DNA of 64,000 nucleotides from positions 248,001 to 312,000 of the forward strand of contig JAFGAL010000001.1 of assembly GCA_016933695.1 (NCBI GenBank), read 5' to 3'. The notes beneath the pieces were generated by a model. That model was not told the DNA's origin. It saw only the letters and a program-made list of their open reading frames with translations, and made no database searches. A program made the translations under genes and the position numbers. Below are positions 1 through 8,157 of the stretch, in pieces (the stretch's first letter is position 1; each line of letters starts with the position of its first letter). The DNA comes from Candidatus Zixiibacteriota bacterium (GTDB lineage Bacteria > Zixibacteria > MSB-5A5 > GN15 > PGXB01).

Positions 1-941
1 TCATACTCGGCGTCGGCCAGATATCCCTTAATCAGGTATTCCACCTCGCGAGTCGGATCGTACACCGGCGGCTTGCCCATATTGACCGCCCAGAACTCGG
101 TCTGAGTGAGTTTCAGAAGCTCCCGGGGCGAACCGACCGGCGGATTGGCACGGGGATACGCCGGGGAATAACTCCAGGCCAGACCACCGTCGACAATCGT
201 CTTGCCCAGACCCAGCGCCAGATCGACCACCCCGTCCTCAGGACGGGTGTGGCCCATACAATAGAAATTGTACGTTCGTGCCACTCCAGAAAGGTGCGGA
301 TAAAAACGATCGCTGAACCGGTCCCCGACCACCTCCTGTATGATGACCGCCATTTTTTCATCGCGCGATGATTTCCCGGTGGCCCGGATATAATCGCGGG
401 CATCCTTGAAAAAGGTCGATGCGTACACGAATTTGATCGCCTCGACCAGTTTCCGAAAACGCGTATCGATATCAGACTGATTGTTGGGAATCATCTTGGT
501 GCCGTACACGCCCGCGAACGGTTCGTACATGGCGTCTTCAAGCAGACTTGAGGAACGTATCGCCAGCGGCGTGGTGATCGCCGCCGTCAGGGCGCGTATA
601 TCACCCACCAGTTCCGCCGGCAGTTGCGCGTTCTGAAACAGGTGTGCGATATGATCATCGGACAACTCGTCGTCCAGGCTGTCGTACAGATTGTTGCGCT
701 CCATGAAACGGTCGAATATGTCGGTGGTCAACACGGTCAGGCGGGGAATATCCACGGTTATGCCGGGGAACGATTTTTCATCGAAATGCCGGGCGAGGAT
801 GTCACGAATGAACGCCAGACCGGAAGCCTTGCCGCCGATGACCCCGCCGCCGATATACGTGAATGTCTCGCGGGTTTCGAGCGTATGTCGATTGAACGGG
901 GTCAGCTGGTCGGTCGATACGGTAATGCGTCGAATCTGCAT
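1..941 (-). CDS. PEP/pyruvate-binding (PPDK N-terminal, ATP-grasp) domain protein, partial
   Basis: Read on the minus strand from ATG 941, this frame stays open to the window edge, so the C-terminus is missing. The translation shows a glycine-rich GGGVIGGKASGL segment near the start and LAIRSSSLLEDAM...FAGVYGT. The latter corresponds to the conserved RSS..ED..FAG ATP-binding core of PEP synthase/pyruvate phosphate dikinase N-terminal domains. The frame extends upstream to a TTG at 1007 (after a TGA at 1008-1010) with a GTG at 962. None of these starts has a good Shine-Dalgarno, whereas ATG 1037-1039 in another frame follows AAAGGTGAT, so a 5' frameshift is possible. It is probably related to the 848-residue protein at 19656-22202. 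The reaction and acceptor are unknown. Confidence 0.75.
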   Translation of the reverse strand, partial: MQIRRITVSTDQLTPFNRHTLETRETFTYIGGGVIGGKASGLAFIRDILARHFDEKSFPGITVDIPRLTVLTTDIFDRFMERNNLYDSLDDELSDDHIAHLFQNAQLPAELVGDIRALTAAITTPLAIRSSSLLEDAMYEPFAGVYGTKMIPNNQSDIDTRFRKLVEAIKFVYASTFFKDARDYIRATGKSSRDEKMAVIIQEVVGDRFSDRFYPHLSGVARTYNFYCMGHTRPEDGVVDLALGLGKTIVDGGLAWSYSPAYPRANPPVGSPRELLKLTQTEFWAVNMGKPPVYDPTREVEYLIKGYLADAEY

Positions 942-1100
942 GGCTCGTGCCTGTTTTTCCACGCCGTCGCGGCGGCGGGCATTGACGATTTCTTTCCCTG
1001 ACGGCAATCACACGTTTTGACGCTGTTGACCGCTACCATGCGATCACCTTTGATACTGACGTCAGCAATATTGACGATTTCCGGCAGGGAGGCAAGAAGA

Positions 1101-1134
1101 AAAAGCCCCGGAGGTTTCCCGCCGGGGCCTTTTT
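1101..1134 (-). terminator. Rho-independent terminator, downstream of glutamate dehydrogenase
   Basis: The arms GCCCCGG (1105-1111) and CCGGGGC (1122-1128) form a perfect 7-bp stem. An A-run lies on one side and a T-run on the other, so it could work in both directions. It lies about 20 bases past the stop of the minus-strand gene ending at 1155. Confidence 0.85.
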
Positions 1135-1154
1135 GTCATACGTAAAAGGGGCTT

Positions 1155-2441
1155 TTATACCCAGCCGCGTTCACGGCAGGCGCGCGCCACGCGATCGATC
1201 GCGATCACATAGGCCGCGTCGCGCATGTACAGTTTGCGCTTCGCCGCCAGGGCACTTACCGCCAGGAAGGCCGAGGTCATCTTGACATCCAGTTTGCCAA
1301 GAACTTCGTCCTTTTCCCAGAAATAGTTCATATTGCATTGCACCTGCTCGAAATAACTGCAGGTCACGCCGCCGGCGTTGGCGAGAAAATCGGGAATGAC
1401 GAAAATGTTTTTCGCCTTGATAATCTCGTCGGCTTCCGGCGTGGTCGGGCCATTGGCGCCTTCGGCAATGATTTTAACCTTGCCGCTGATCTTGCCGGCG
1501 TTCTCACCGGTGATCTGGTTTTCCAGCGCCGCCGGAATTAGAATATCGACTTCCTGTACCAACCAATCGTCACCCGGAAGCACCTCGTAACCGAGATCGC
1601 GCGCTTTGGCTTTGTTGATACCGCCGAACCGGTCGGTGATATCGAGCAATTCCTTGAGATTGACCCCGGCCACCTTCTTGAACGAGTACGACGTCTGGTC
1701 GGTCTGATCCCAGCTGGAAACGCAAATCACCTTGCCGCCCATCTGCGTGTACAGCTCGATGGCGTATTGCGACACATTGCCGAAGCCCTGCACGCTGGCG
1801 GTGGTGTCTTCGGGACGAATGTGCAATTGCTTCAACGCTTCGCGCACCGTGTAAATCACGCCGTACCCGGTGGCTTCGGTGCGACCCAGCGAACCACCCA
1901 GACCGAGCGGCTTGCCGGTAATGAAACCGGGGTATTTCTTGCCGTGAATCGCCTCGAATTCGTCGAGCATCCACAGCATGTGCTGACCGCTGGTCATCAC
2001 ATCGGGCGCCGGCACGTCGGCCAGCGGACCCACGTTGCGAGCCAGTTGGCGTACCCAGCCGCGACAGATCTGTTCCTGCTCGCGGGCGCTCAGGTTGTGC
2101 GGATCGCAGATCACGCCGCCTTTGCCGCCGCCCAGCGGAATATCGACTACGGCGCATTTCCATGTCATCCAGGTCGCGAGCGCGCGAACCGTATTAATGG
2201 TCTCCTGCGGGTGGAACCGAATGCCTCCCTTACAGGGGCCGCGACTGTCGTTGTGCTGAACGCGAAAACCACGAAAAACCTCGACGTGCCCATCATCCAT
2301 CCGGACCGGAATCGAGAATTGATATTCACGCAGGGGGACACGGAGAAGCGCCCGTGTCGCCGCGTCAAGATCAAGAATATCGGCCACATGATCAAACTGA
2401 GCCTGGGCCATTTCAAAAGCATTAAATGATTTACCACTCAT
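1155..2441 (-). CDS. Glu/Leu/Phe/Val dehydrogenase family, glutamate dehydrogenase
   Basis: Catalyses NAD(P)-dependent oxidative deamination of glutamate to 2-oxoglutarate, or the reverse, in the cytoplasm, linking carbon and nitrogen metabolism. The 428-residue length fits the hexameric GudB/RocG-type enzymes. The GGIRFHP substrate-binding segment, the catalytic-lysine region WKCAVVDIPLGGGKGG and the C-terminal Rossmann motif GFGNVSQ are all present. ATG 2441 is preceded by AGGAAAGG. The gene is monocistronic between its own promoter (2620-2647) and terminator (1101-1134), and its leader contains a probable attenuator (2482-2529), so expression is likely controlled by premature termination. 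Coenzyme preference cannot be decided from the sequence. Confidence 0.95.
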   Translation of the reverse strand: MSGKSFNAFEMAQAQFDHVADILDLDAATRALLRVPLREYQFSIPVRMDDGHVEVFRGFRVQHNDSRGPCKGGIRFHPQETINTVRALATWMTWKCAVVDIPLGGGKGGVICDPHNLSAREQEQICRGWVRQLARNVGPLADVPAPDVMTSGQHMLWMLDEFEAIHGKKYPGFITGKPLGLGGSLGRTEATGYGVIYTVREALKQLHIRPEDTTASVQGFGNVSQYAIELYTQMGGKVICVSSWDQTDQTSYSFKKVAGVNLKELLDITDRFGGINKAKARDLGYEVLPGDDWLVQEVDILIPAALENQITGENAGKISGKVKIIAEGANGPTTPEADEIIKAKNIFVIPDFLANAGGVTCSYFEQVQCNMNYFWEKDEVLGKLDVKMTSAFLAVSALAAKRKLYMRDAAYVIAIDRVARACRERGWV

Positions 2442-2481
2442 GGCAAAGCCTTTCCTGGATTAAACCGTGTACGAAAGATGC

Positions 2482-2529
2482 AAAAAAAACAGGCGTAGAA
2501 CGCCGGATACAAACGAAGCGTTCGGCGTT
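2482..2529 (-). promoter_or_regulatory. Putative transcription attenuator in the glutamate dehydrogenase leader
   Basis: On the minus strand the leader contains GGCGT-TCT-ACGCC (2504 down to 2492), followed after TG by eight Ts (2489-2482): an intrinsic-terminator shape 40 bases before the start codon. Just upstream lie AACGCC (2529-2524) and GAACGC (2523-2518). Each can pair with the 5' arm of that hairpin (GGCGTT or GCGTTC, within 2504-2498), giving mutually exclusive antiterminator structures. No known riboswitch class is recognised. The ligand or trigger is unknown. Confidence 0.55.
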
Positions 2530-2619
2530 GGCCATACCACCGAGGAAGCCGTTTATAAGCCCGCACGTATGTCATCTCCACATAACCGAACGTAAAACTT
2601 CGTTACTTTTTTCACGAGG

Positions 2620-2647
2620 AATATAGCACCCGTCTGCGAATTGTCAA
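2620..2647 (-). promoter_or_regulatory. Sigma-70-type promoter for glutamate dehydrogenase
   Basis: On the minus strand TTGACA (2647-2642), a 16-base spacer and TATATT (2625-2620) match consensus closely. The predicted transcription start is near 2613, giving a leader of about 170 bases that carries the attenuator. Confidence 0.7.
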
Positions 2648-2859
2648 GAAAATCCGAACGAAGCCAATCCGATTATTCCGGAATGACAAATCTCACGTAG
2701 CTCATTGTCACTCAATAACATTGAGGTTTTCAAGTGGTTCCGGTCGGGCCTCGATTGAAAGTTTTTTTTGTACTATCGATGGAGAATTATCATCCTGCCG
2801 CACCGGGTCCGGTTTGGGGGTATCATAATATAGAGGAACGACAAGTCTATTTTTGGGCC
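2648..2859. other. Intergenic region between two minus-strand genes, no gene seen
   Basis: Lies upstream of the glutamate dehydrogenase promoter and downstream of the response regulator stop. It holds a short inverted repeat CTCAAT-aac-ATTGAG (2711-2725) followed by a T-rich stretch, which is too weak to call a terminator confidently. No convincing coding frame or RNA gene is present. Confidence 0.5.
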
Positions 2860-3558
2860 TCAGGCCGTTTCCGGGTCATGAAAACGATATCCCACGCCAC
2901 GGACGGTTTCGATATATTTGCCGCAGGGACCCATTTTCTTGCGCAAACCGGCAATGTGGACATCAATCGATCGATCGGTCACCACAGTATCCTCACCGTG
3001 GGTGGAATCCATAATCTGATCGCGGGTAAACACCCAGCCGGGGCGTTGCGCCAAAAAATGCAACAGCCGAAACTCGGTCGAGGTGAGCGTGATCGGTGTT
3101 CCGGCCACGCGCACTTCATGCCGTCCGGGATCGATGGACAGATCCCGAAATGACAGCGGAACCATACCCTCCGGGGGCGGTTCGGACTTGCGCCTCATGA
3201 CGGCATGGATTCTCGCCAGGAGCACTCTCGGACTGAACGGTTTGCTGATATAATCATCCGCGCCGATTTCCAGCCCGGCGACGATATCAGCTTCCTCGGA
3301 TTTGGCGGTCAGCATGATGATCGGGATGTTGTCGGTATCGCTGTCGCGTTTGAGACTGCGGCAGACATCCAGCCCGTCCAACCCCGGAAGCATGAGATCG
3401 AGCAGGATCAGATCAGGTTTGATCGTTTTCGCCTTTTGCAATCCCTCTTCGCCGGTATAAGCGCGGGTTACCTGGTATCCCTCCCGGGATAAGTTATATT
3501 CCACGAGTTCCGCAATATCACGATCATCTTCGATGACCAGTACTTTTTGTTCGCTCAT
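2860..3558 (-). CDS. OmpR/PhoB-family response regulator
   Basis: A 232-residue DNA-binding regulator: receiver domain (about 1-120), then a winged helix (about 130-230). The acidic pair at residues 11-12, phospho-acceptor Asp54 in LLDLMLPG, the Thr in MLTAK and the Lys in YISKPFS are all present, so it should be phosphorylatable. The C-terminal GVGYRF motif is typical of PhoB-type effector domains. ATG 3558 follows a strong AGGAGG. No partner histidine kinase is adjacent. PhoB itself or another OmpR-class regulator are equally possible by sequence alone. Confidence 0.92.
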   Translation of the reverse strand: MSEQKVLVIEDDRDIAELVEYNLSREGYQVTRAYTGEEGLQKAKTIKPDLILLDLMLPGLDGLDVCRSLKRDSDTDNIPIIMLTAKSEEADIVAGLEIGADDYISKPFSPRVLLARIHAVMRRKSEPPPEGMVPLSFRDLSIDPGRHEVRVAGTPITLTSTEFRLLHFLAQRPGWVFTRDQIMDSTHGEDTVVTDRSIDVHIAGLRKKMGPCGKYIETVRGVGYRFHDPETA

Positions 3559-3708
3559 GTATTGGTCCTCCTGACAAACTTACCGTATAGAATACTTTTT
3601 TAATCGTTAAAACGCAATGATGAGTCTGTAAGAAAAGCATAATATTGCGGCTGGAATTGTCTCCGCTTGACGCCGGGCATTGCACGTAACAGTAAAAATG
3701 GCATGTGC

Positions 3709-3762
3709 TTGCCCTTTCGGCCGCAATCATATGCGGTCCGGCCTTCCGGGCAAAAAGGGCAA
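3709..3762. promoter_or_regulatory. Long inverted repeat in the divergent intergenic region
   Basis: TTGCCCTTT (3709-3717) and AAAGGGCAA (3754-3762) form a perfect 9-bp stem enclosing a second hairpin, CCGCA/TGCGG (3721-3725, 3732-3736). It sits just upstream of the promoter at 3781 and between two divergent genes, so it could be an operator or a folded transcript element. Confidence 0.4.
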
Positions 3763-3780
3763 ATTAAGTTCCGGAGTATC

Positions 3781-3809
3781 TTGACAAAACAGACTCCGGC
3801 GAATTATAT
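3781..3809 (+). promoter_or_regulatory. Sigma-70-type promoter for the CBS/SLC13 operon
   Basis: TTGACA (3781-3786), a 17-base spacer and TTATAT (3804-3809). The predicted transcription start near 3816 gives a leader of about 130 bases before ATG 3948. The stretch 3559-3947 otherwise holds only this promoter, the inverted repeat at 3709-3762 and the upstream region of the minus-strand regulator. Confidence 0.7.
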
Positions 3810-3947
3810 AGGACACAAGAAAATGCGGGCCGCTTGCCCGAAACCGTCCAACCATATAAAACAGCGGAATGCAAAACAACAACCGAATACTCGTACCGCG
3901 ATACCAACCACGTCAACCATCCGGTTGCCAACGGTCAGGAGAACACG

Positions 3948-4472
3948 ATGACAAGTAAACGTGCCGGGGATTTGATGATCCCGCTTGAGCAATATCCGCA
4001 TATTCCCCACTGGTTCACGCTTCGTCAGGCAATTGCGGAACTACAGAATTCGGTGATTGAAATAGAGGGAAAACAGTCCCTGCCGCGCGCTCTTCTGGTC
4101 TTCGATGAAAAATACGACCTGCTGGGAATCGTGCGCCGGCGTGATATCCTCCGGGGGCTGGAACCGAAATTCATGCGGACCATGTCGCATCCGCACCGGA
4201 AACAACTGTTCGATGTCGAGGCCGATCCCGATCTGACCGTCCTGACATCGGGGCGTGTCGCCAACGCTGTCAGGGAACTGGCGGAAACACCGATCAGCGA
4301 CGTGATGCAGCCGATTACGGCAACGGTGAATTACGATGATCACATCACCAAGGCCATCTACAAAATGATCACCCGCGACCAGAACCTGTTGCCGGTGTTG
4401 AAAGACAACAAAGTCGTCGGTGTGATCCGAAGCGTCGACGTGTTTAATGAAATCGCCCGTATTGTGATGTAG
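3948..4472 (+). CDS. CBS-domain pair protein
   Basis: A 174-residue cytoplasmic protein made of two CBS motifs, which typically bind adenosyl nucleotides as energy or ionic-strength sensors. The first ends with LLGIVRRRDIL, the second with VVGVIRSVDVFNEI, the usual 'G-I/V-R..D' end of a CBS motif. The second opens with ISDVMQPITATV. ATG 3948 is preferred because AGGAG precedes it; an open frame from 3834 lies inside the predicted leader. It is followed after 44 bases by an SLC13-family permease and probably regulates that transporter's activity, which is inference from adjacency. Confidence 0.85.
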   Translation: MTSKRAGDLMIPLEQYPHIPHWFTLRQAIAELQNSVIEIEGKQSLPRALLVFDEKYDLLGIVRRRDILRGLEPKFMRTMSHPHRKQLFDVEADPDLTVLTSGRVANAVRELAETPISDVMQPITATVNYDDHITKAIYKMITRDQNLLPVLKDNKVVGVIRSVDVFNEIARIVM

Positions 4473-4516
4473 TATCAGGCCGGGCCAACGTTTCAGTCCA
4501 GTCAGTGGGAGCACCT

Positions 4517-6049
4517 ATGTTCAAGCGTTCACAAAACGATAAGTCGCAGGACGGCCACGATAGCCTGCCCCCGATGCCCAAAGAAATTTACCTGAAGCGG
4601 GTGGTTGCCAAGATCGACACCCGCCGTTTGTTTTTTATTTTGCTTGGCGTGGCGTTGTTTTGCCTCGTCTATTTTTCGCCGGCCTGGCCCGATGCGATCG
4701 ATCCGGAGGGCAAACACTTCGAACTGACCCGCGAGGGCAAAGCCGCCATCGCACTCTTTTTACTGGCGGCAACCTGGTGGGTGTTCGAGGTGGTACCGAT
4801 CGGTGTGACCGGCATAACCATCGGCGTCATCCAGGCACTGTTTCTGATTCGCTCCGCCCAGGTTGCGTTCAGTGATTTCATGGATCCCTCGGTCTGGTTC
4901 ATTATCGGATCGGTGGTAATCGGCATGGCCTTCACCCGCACCGGCCTGACCAAACGGCTGGCCTACAAAATGCTGGTGCTGGTGGGCGAGAAAACCAGCA
5001 TGATTTATCTGGGAAGTTTTATCATGACCGCCGCGCTGACTCTGATCATGGCGCATACCGCCGTGGCGGCGGCGGTGTATCCCCTGTTGATGGCCATTTA
5101 TGCGCTCTACGATGAGGGCACCAAACCAACCAAATTCGGCAAGGGGTTGTTTATCGGCATGGCGTTTGTCGCCGGAGCGGGAAGTATTATCACCCTTTTG
5201 GGCGCGGCCCGGGGGGCGGTCGCGATCGGCTTTTTCCGGGATATCACCGGGCGTGAAATCTCCTTTTTCGAATTGTCCTATTATATGTTTCCGGTCGGGC
5301 TGGTTATGGTGCTGGCGTTGTGGGGCTTTTTCATGCTCTATTGCAAACCGGAACAGAAAACCATTCCCGGCCTGCGCGAACGGGCCCAGGCGTTGTATGA
5401 AAACCTGGGCGGCATCACCCGGCGGGAAATCCTGACCGTGGTTATTGTACTGCTGGCTATTGCCGCCATGAGTTTACGCAGTGTTATCCCGGGGCTGGAT
5501 CAGATCAATAAAAGCGCCATTATTCTGGTTTCCACGATACTCTTTTTCCTGTTCAAGATTCTCACGATCGAGGATCTCGAAGAGGTCCCGTGGAATATCG
5601 TATTGCTGTTCGGCGGCGCCATGAGTATCGGTTTTTGTCTCTGGCAAACCGGGGCGGCAAGCTGGATCGCTATCGAGTGGCTGGGACTGTTGAAAAACGC
5701 CAGCTGGTTCATTTTCGTCCTCGGTATCGCTCTGTTTGTTCTGGTTATGACTAATTTAATCATGAACGTCGCCGCGATCGCTATCTCGCTTCCGGTGGCA
5801 CTGGTGATCGCGCCGTATCTGGGCGTTGCCCCGGAAGTGGTGTTGTTCGCATCGCTGGTGACCGCCGGTATGCCGTTTCTGTTTCTGGTCGGTGCCGCAC
5901 CGAACGCGATCGCGTACGAAAGCAGGCAATTTACCAGTGGCCAATTCTTCGTCGCGGGAATCCCCGCCAGTGTTCTATTGATGATCGTGCTGGCGGTGTT
6001 CGTGCGCATTATCTGGCCGTTGATGGGAATGCCGGTGATTATATCCTAG
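4517..6049 (+). CDS. SLC13/DASS-family sodium:anion symporter
   Basis: A 510-residue inner-membrane protein with about twelve hydrophobic segments after a charged 40-residue cytoplasmic N-terminus. The family imports di- and tricarboxylates, sulfate or phosphate with sodium. FEVVPIGVTG and the two-fold repeat pattern are typical. The first signature reads MAHTAVAAAVYP and the second TNLIMNVAAIAISLP, so the usual Ser-Asn-Thr sodium/substrate signatures are altered, which makes the substrate hard to assign. ATG 4517 follows GGGAG; a GTG at 4505 is in frame but less likely. It is co-transcribed with the CBS protein and ends before a terminator. Confidence 0.88.
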   Translation: MFKRSQNDKSQDGHDSLPPMPKEIYLKRVVAKIDTRRLFFILLGVALFCLVYFSPAWPDAIDPEGKHFELTREGKAAIALFLLAATWWVFEVVPIGVTGITIGVIQALFLIRSAQVAFSDFMDPSVWFIIGSVVIGMAFTRTGLTKRLAYKMLVLVGEKTSMIYLGSFIMTAALTLIMAHTAVAAAVYPLLMAIYALYDEGTKPTKFGKGLFIGMAFVAGAGSIITLLGAARGAVAIGFFRDITGREISFFELSYYMFPVGLVMVLALWGFFMLYCKPEQKTIPGLRERAQALYENLGGITRREILTVVIVLLAIAAMSLRSVIPGLDQINKSAIILVSTILFFLFKILTIEDLEEVPWNIVLLFGGAMSIGFCLWQTGAASWIAIEWLGLLKNASWFIFVLGIALFVLVMTNLIMNVAAIAISLPVALVIAPYLGVAPEVVLFASLVTAGMPFLFLVGAAPNAIAYESRQFTSGQFFVAGIPASVLLMIVLAVFVRIIWPLMGMPVIIS

Positions 6050-6070
6050 CAAGAGACGGTACTGCATATA

Positions 6071-6106
6071 AAAAGCCCCGGCAGGCTTTCTGTCGCGGTT
6101 TTTATT
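6071..6106. terminator. Probable bidirectional terminator between convergent genes
   Basis: The arms 6071-6084 and 6090-6103 form a 14-bp stem with one mismatch and two wobble pairs around a 5-base loop, with A- and T-runs at either base. It serves the permease ending at 6049 and the minus-strand gene ending at 6126. Confidence 0.65.
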
Positions 6107-6125
6107 TTGTCGCAGTGATTTGATG

Positions 6126-7967
6126 CTACGGTGTCATCGTTATCAGGCAGATATCAAACATCGATTCATCGCCGCCATCGGTTTGCCCGACCACCGCGAT
6201 GGTTCCGTTTTTCGTGCAACACACGGCATCGGCCCGGTCGGAACGGTCGGTTCCGATCGTGCGTTCACTGAGAACCTCACCGTTGCGGTCCAATCTGACC
6301 AGATAGATATCATTGTCGTAAAATGCGATTCCCTCACCGATCTTTTTGGATGTCCTGCAGATCACCACGCCGCCGTCGGCATCAGGACAAATACCGGTTC
6401 CATAGTCATAGAATCTTCCGCCGAACATCTTCGCCAAAACTTCGTTACCGTCGCGGTCAATCATCACCAGGCGCGCATTCATCATGTCGGTGCAGTCGGA
6501 ATACCCCACCGCGGCATATCCCCGGTCTCCAAGCGATATTACCCCGCGGCACCAGTCAAGACCGTGTCCCGCCGGGCCGTCGCTTCCGTACGGCATGCTC
6601 TTGATCTCGTTGCCGTCGCCGTCAATCTGAATCAAATAAAAATCGCTGTTGCCCTTGCCGAATGTTCCGGTTGAGGCGCCGATAAGATAGTTGCCGTCGC
6701 CGGTCGGGACAATCGAGTTGGCCAGTTCGTACCGTTCGCCGCCGTATGTCTTTGACCAGAGTTCATTCCCGTTGGGATCGATTCTGACAACGTACACGTC
6801 CTCTTCACCCGCGCCGAAGGAATCGGTATATCCCGCGATGATAATATCGCCATTATCTGTTTCACAAAGCGCGGCGCCGACATCGCTATTTTCGCCGCCA
6901 TACGTTTTCGCCCAGAGTTGATTGCCATCGGTATCGAGTTTGACCACGAAGATATCCCGCGATCCCGCTCCGGTCGACGTGGTATACCCCGTCAACAGAA
7001 AACCATCGTCGAGTACCAAACAGGCATTGGCGTATTCCGCACCGTTTCCGCCGGACGCAGTCGACCAGATGACATTGCCGTCGGCATCAGTTTTAATCGC
7101 CAGCATGTCGGCATCTTTCATCCCCCGCGAGAATGTGTACCCCGCGATAAAAAAACCGCCATCGGGTGTGACCGCCAATGTCCGACCGCCGTCGGATTCC
7201 GCACCGCCGTATGTTTTCGCCCAGCGGATGCTGTTCGGCGCGAAAGCCGTGTCATTTACTGCCAGCGTTATTTCACTCCACTCGTCTTTGTCGGTGTCGC
7301 CGGTATGATGAATCTCAACCGCCCTTGCCACAGCGTTCGCATTGACCACGTGGTTGTACAATCCCCGCGAATAGGTCACCACGTTGCCGTCAATCACCGG
7401 CCCGTGATCCTTGCCGATAAACGTCGCCCCGGCCGCTTCGAATTCGGCTTTGAAATTGTCATTGCCGACCACGTTCTTCCCGCGGATAACATCCGCCGCG
7501 GCCAACACCCGCACCCCCGCGCAGGTTGCCGAAACCACCCGGTCATGCGCGGCGGCATCACCGATCAGCTTCAGCAGTACCGGACTTTCGAGAAATTCAT
7601 CGAACGGAACCGGCGAAAACAGGTTGGTCGACGGCATCACCATTACCGCATCGTATCGGTCAACCTGTTTGACATCTTCCAGCGCGATATCGGGAATAAT
7701 CGACGGGATTTTCGCCACGTAATAATAATACCCGCACACCGGAATGGTATCCAGCACACCGGTATGCGTAACATGCCAGCCATCTTGCTCCATCAGATCA
7801 CGTGAAAGGAAATAATTGACACCGTAATTCCGGTTCATCAATAACAGGACGTTGATTCCGGATATATCCGACCGGACGGAGTCAGTTGGCATCGAACCGC
7901 ACCCTGTCAGTAAAACAGCGATGCTCAATATACATAGTGTTCTGATTATAGCGTGTGCATGTGTCAT
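6126..7967 (-). CDS. Lipoprotein: DJ-1/PfpI-like domain fused to a seven-repeat beta-propeller
   Basis: 613 residues. The first 22 form a lipoprotein signal ending LLTG before Cys23. Residues about 36-230 resemble the DJ-1/PfpI (class I glutamine amidotransferase-like) fold: the nucleophile elbow is SATCAG with Cys149. From about 245 to the end there are seven repeats of roughly 50 residues built on 'W.KTYGG...D.G...AGYT', often followed by 'D...V.K.D..GN', consistent with a seven-bladed propeller. ATG 7967 follows GAGGAT. The protein should be anchored outside the cytoplasm. Whether the DJ-1-like part is a protease, deglycase, hydrolase or inert binding domain is not decidable. The fusion order is unusual. 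Confidence 0.82.
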   Translation of the reverse strand: MTHAHAIIRTLCILSIAVLLTGCGSMPTDSVRSDISGINVLLLMNRNYGVNYFLSRDLMEQDGWHVTHTGVLDTIPVCGYYYYVAKIPSIIPDIALEDVKQVDRYDAVMVMPSTNLFSPVPFDEFLESPVLLKLIGDAAAHDRVVSATCAGVRVLAAADVIRGKNVVGNDNFKAEFEAAGATFIGKDHGPVIDGNVVTYSRGLYNHVVNANAVARAVEIHHTGDTDKDEWSEITLAVNDTAFAPNSIRWAKTYGGAESDGGRTLAVTPDGGFFIAGYTFSRGMKDADMLAIKTDADGNVIWSTASGGNGAEYANACLVLDDGFLLTGYTTSTGAGSRDIFVVKLDTDGNQLWAKTYGGENSDVGAALCETDNGDIIIAGYTDSFGAGEEDVYVVRIDPNGNELWSKTYGGERYELANSIVPTGDGNYLIGASTGTFGKGNSDFYLIQIDGDGNEIKSMPYGSDGPAGHGLDWCRGVISLGDRGYAAVGYSDCTDMMNARLVMIDRDGNEVLAKMFGGRFYDYGTGICPDADGGVVICRTSKKIGEGIAFYDNDIYLVRLDRNGEVLSERTIGTDRSDRADAVCCTKNGTIAVVGQTDGGDESMFDICLITMTP

Positions 7968-8157
7968 GATATCCTCGTTCCCGTGTGTTAGTGTTTCCTA
8001 TATAGGTATATTTATATGCAAAAGCTTTCAAGAACCCTGTGTTTTTTTCGTTTGGAAAATATCAGGCCGAAAGCGATTTGCAAATGAACTTCTTGTGGCA
8101 TACTGCTGTTATTGATGGTAATTTGAACGCAAAGCAAAATAGCACAAAGGAGTTGAG

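Noticed and set aside
1338-2429. Long plus-strand open frames opposite the glutamate dehydrogenase gene
   Set aside because: They mirror the codon pattern of the real gene, lack ribosome-binding sites and resemble no known protein. Similar antisense frames throughout the window were dismissed for the same reason.
2711-2725. Small hairpin as a terminator for the PhoB-like gene
   Set aside because: Only 6 bp, A/T-rich, and the T-rich stretch is on the wrong side for the minus-strand gene.
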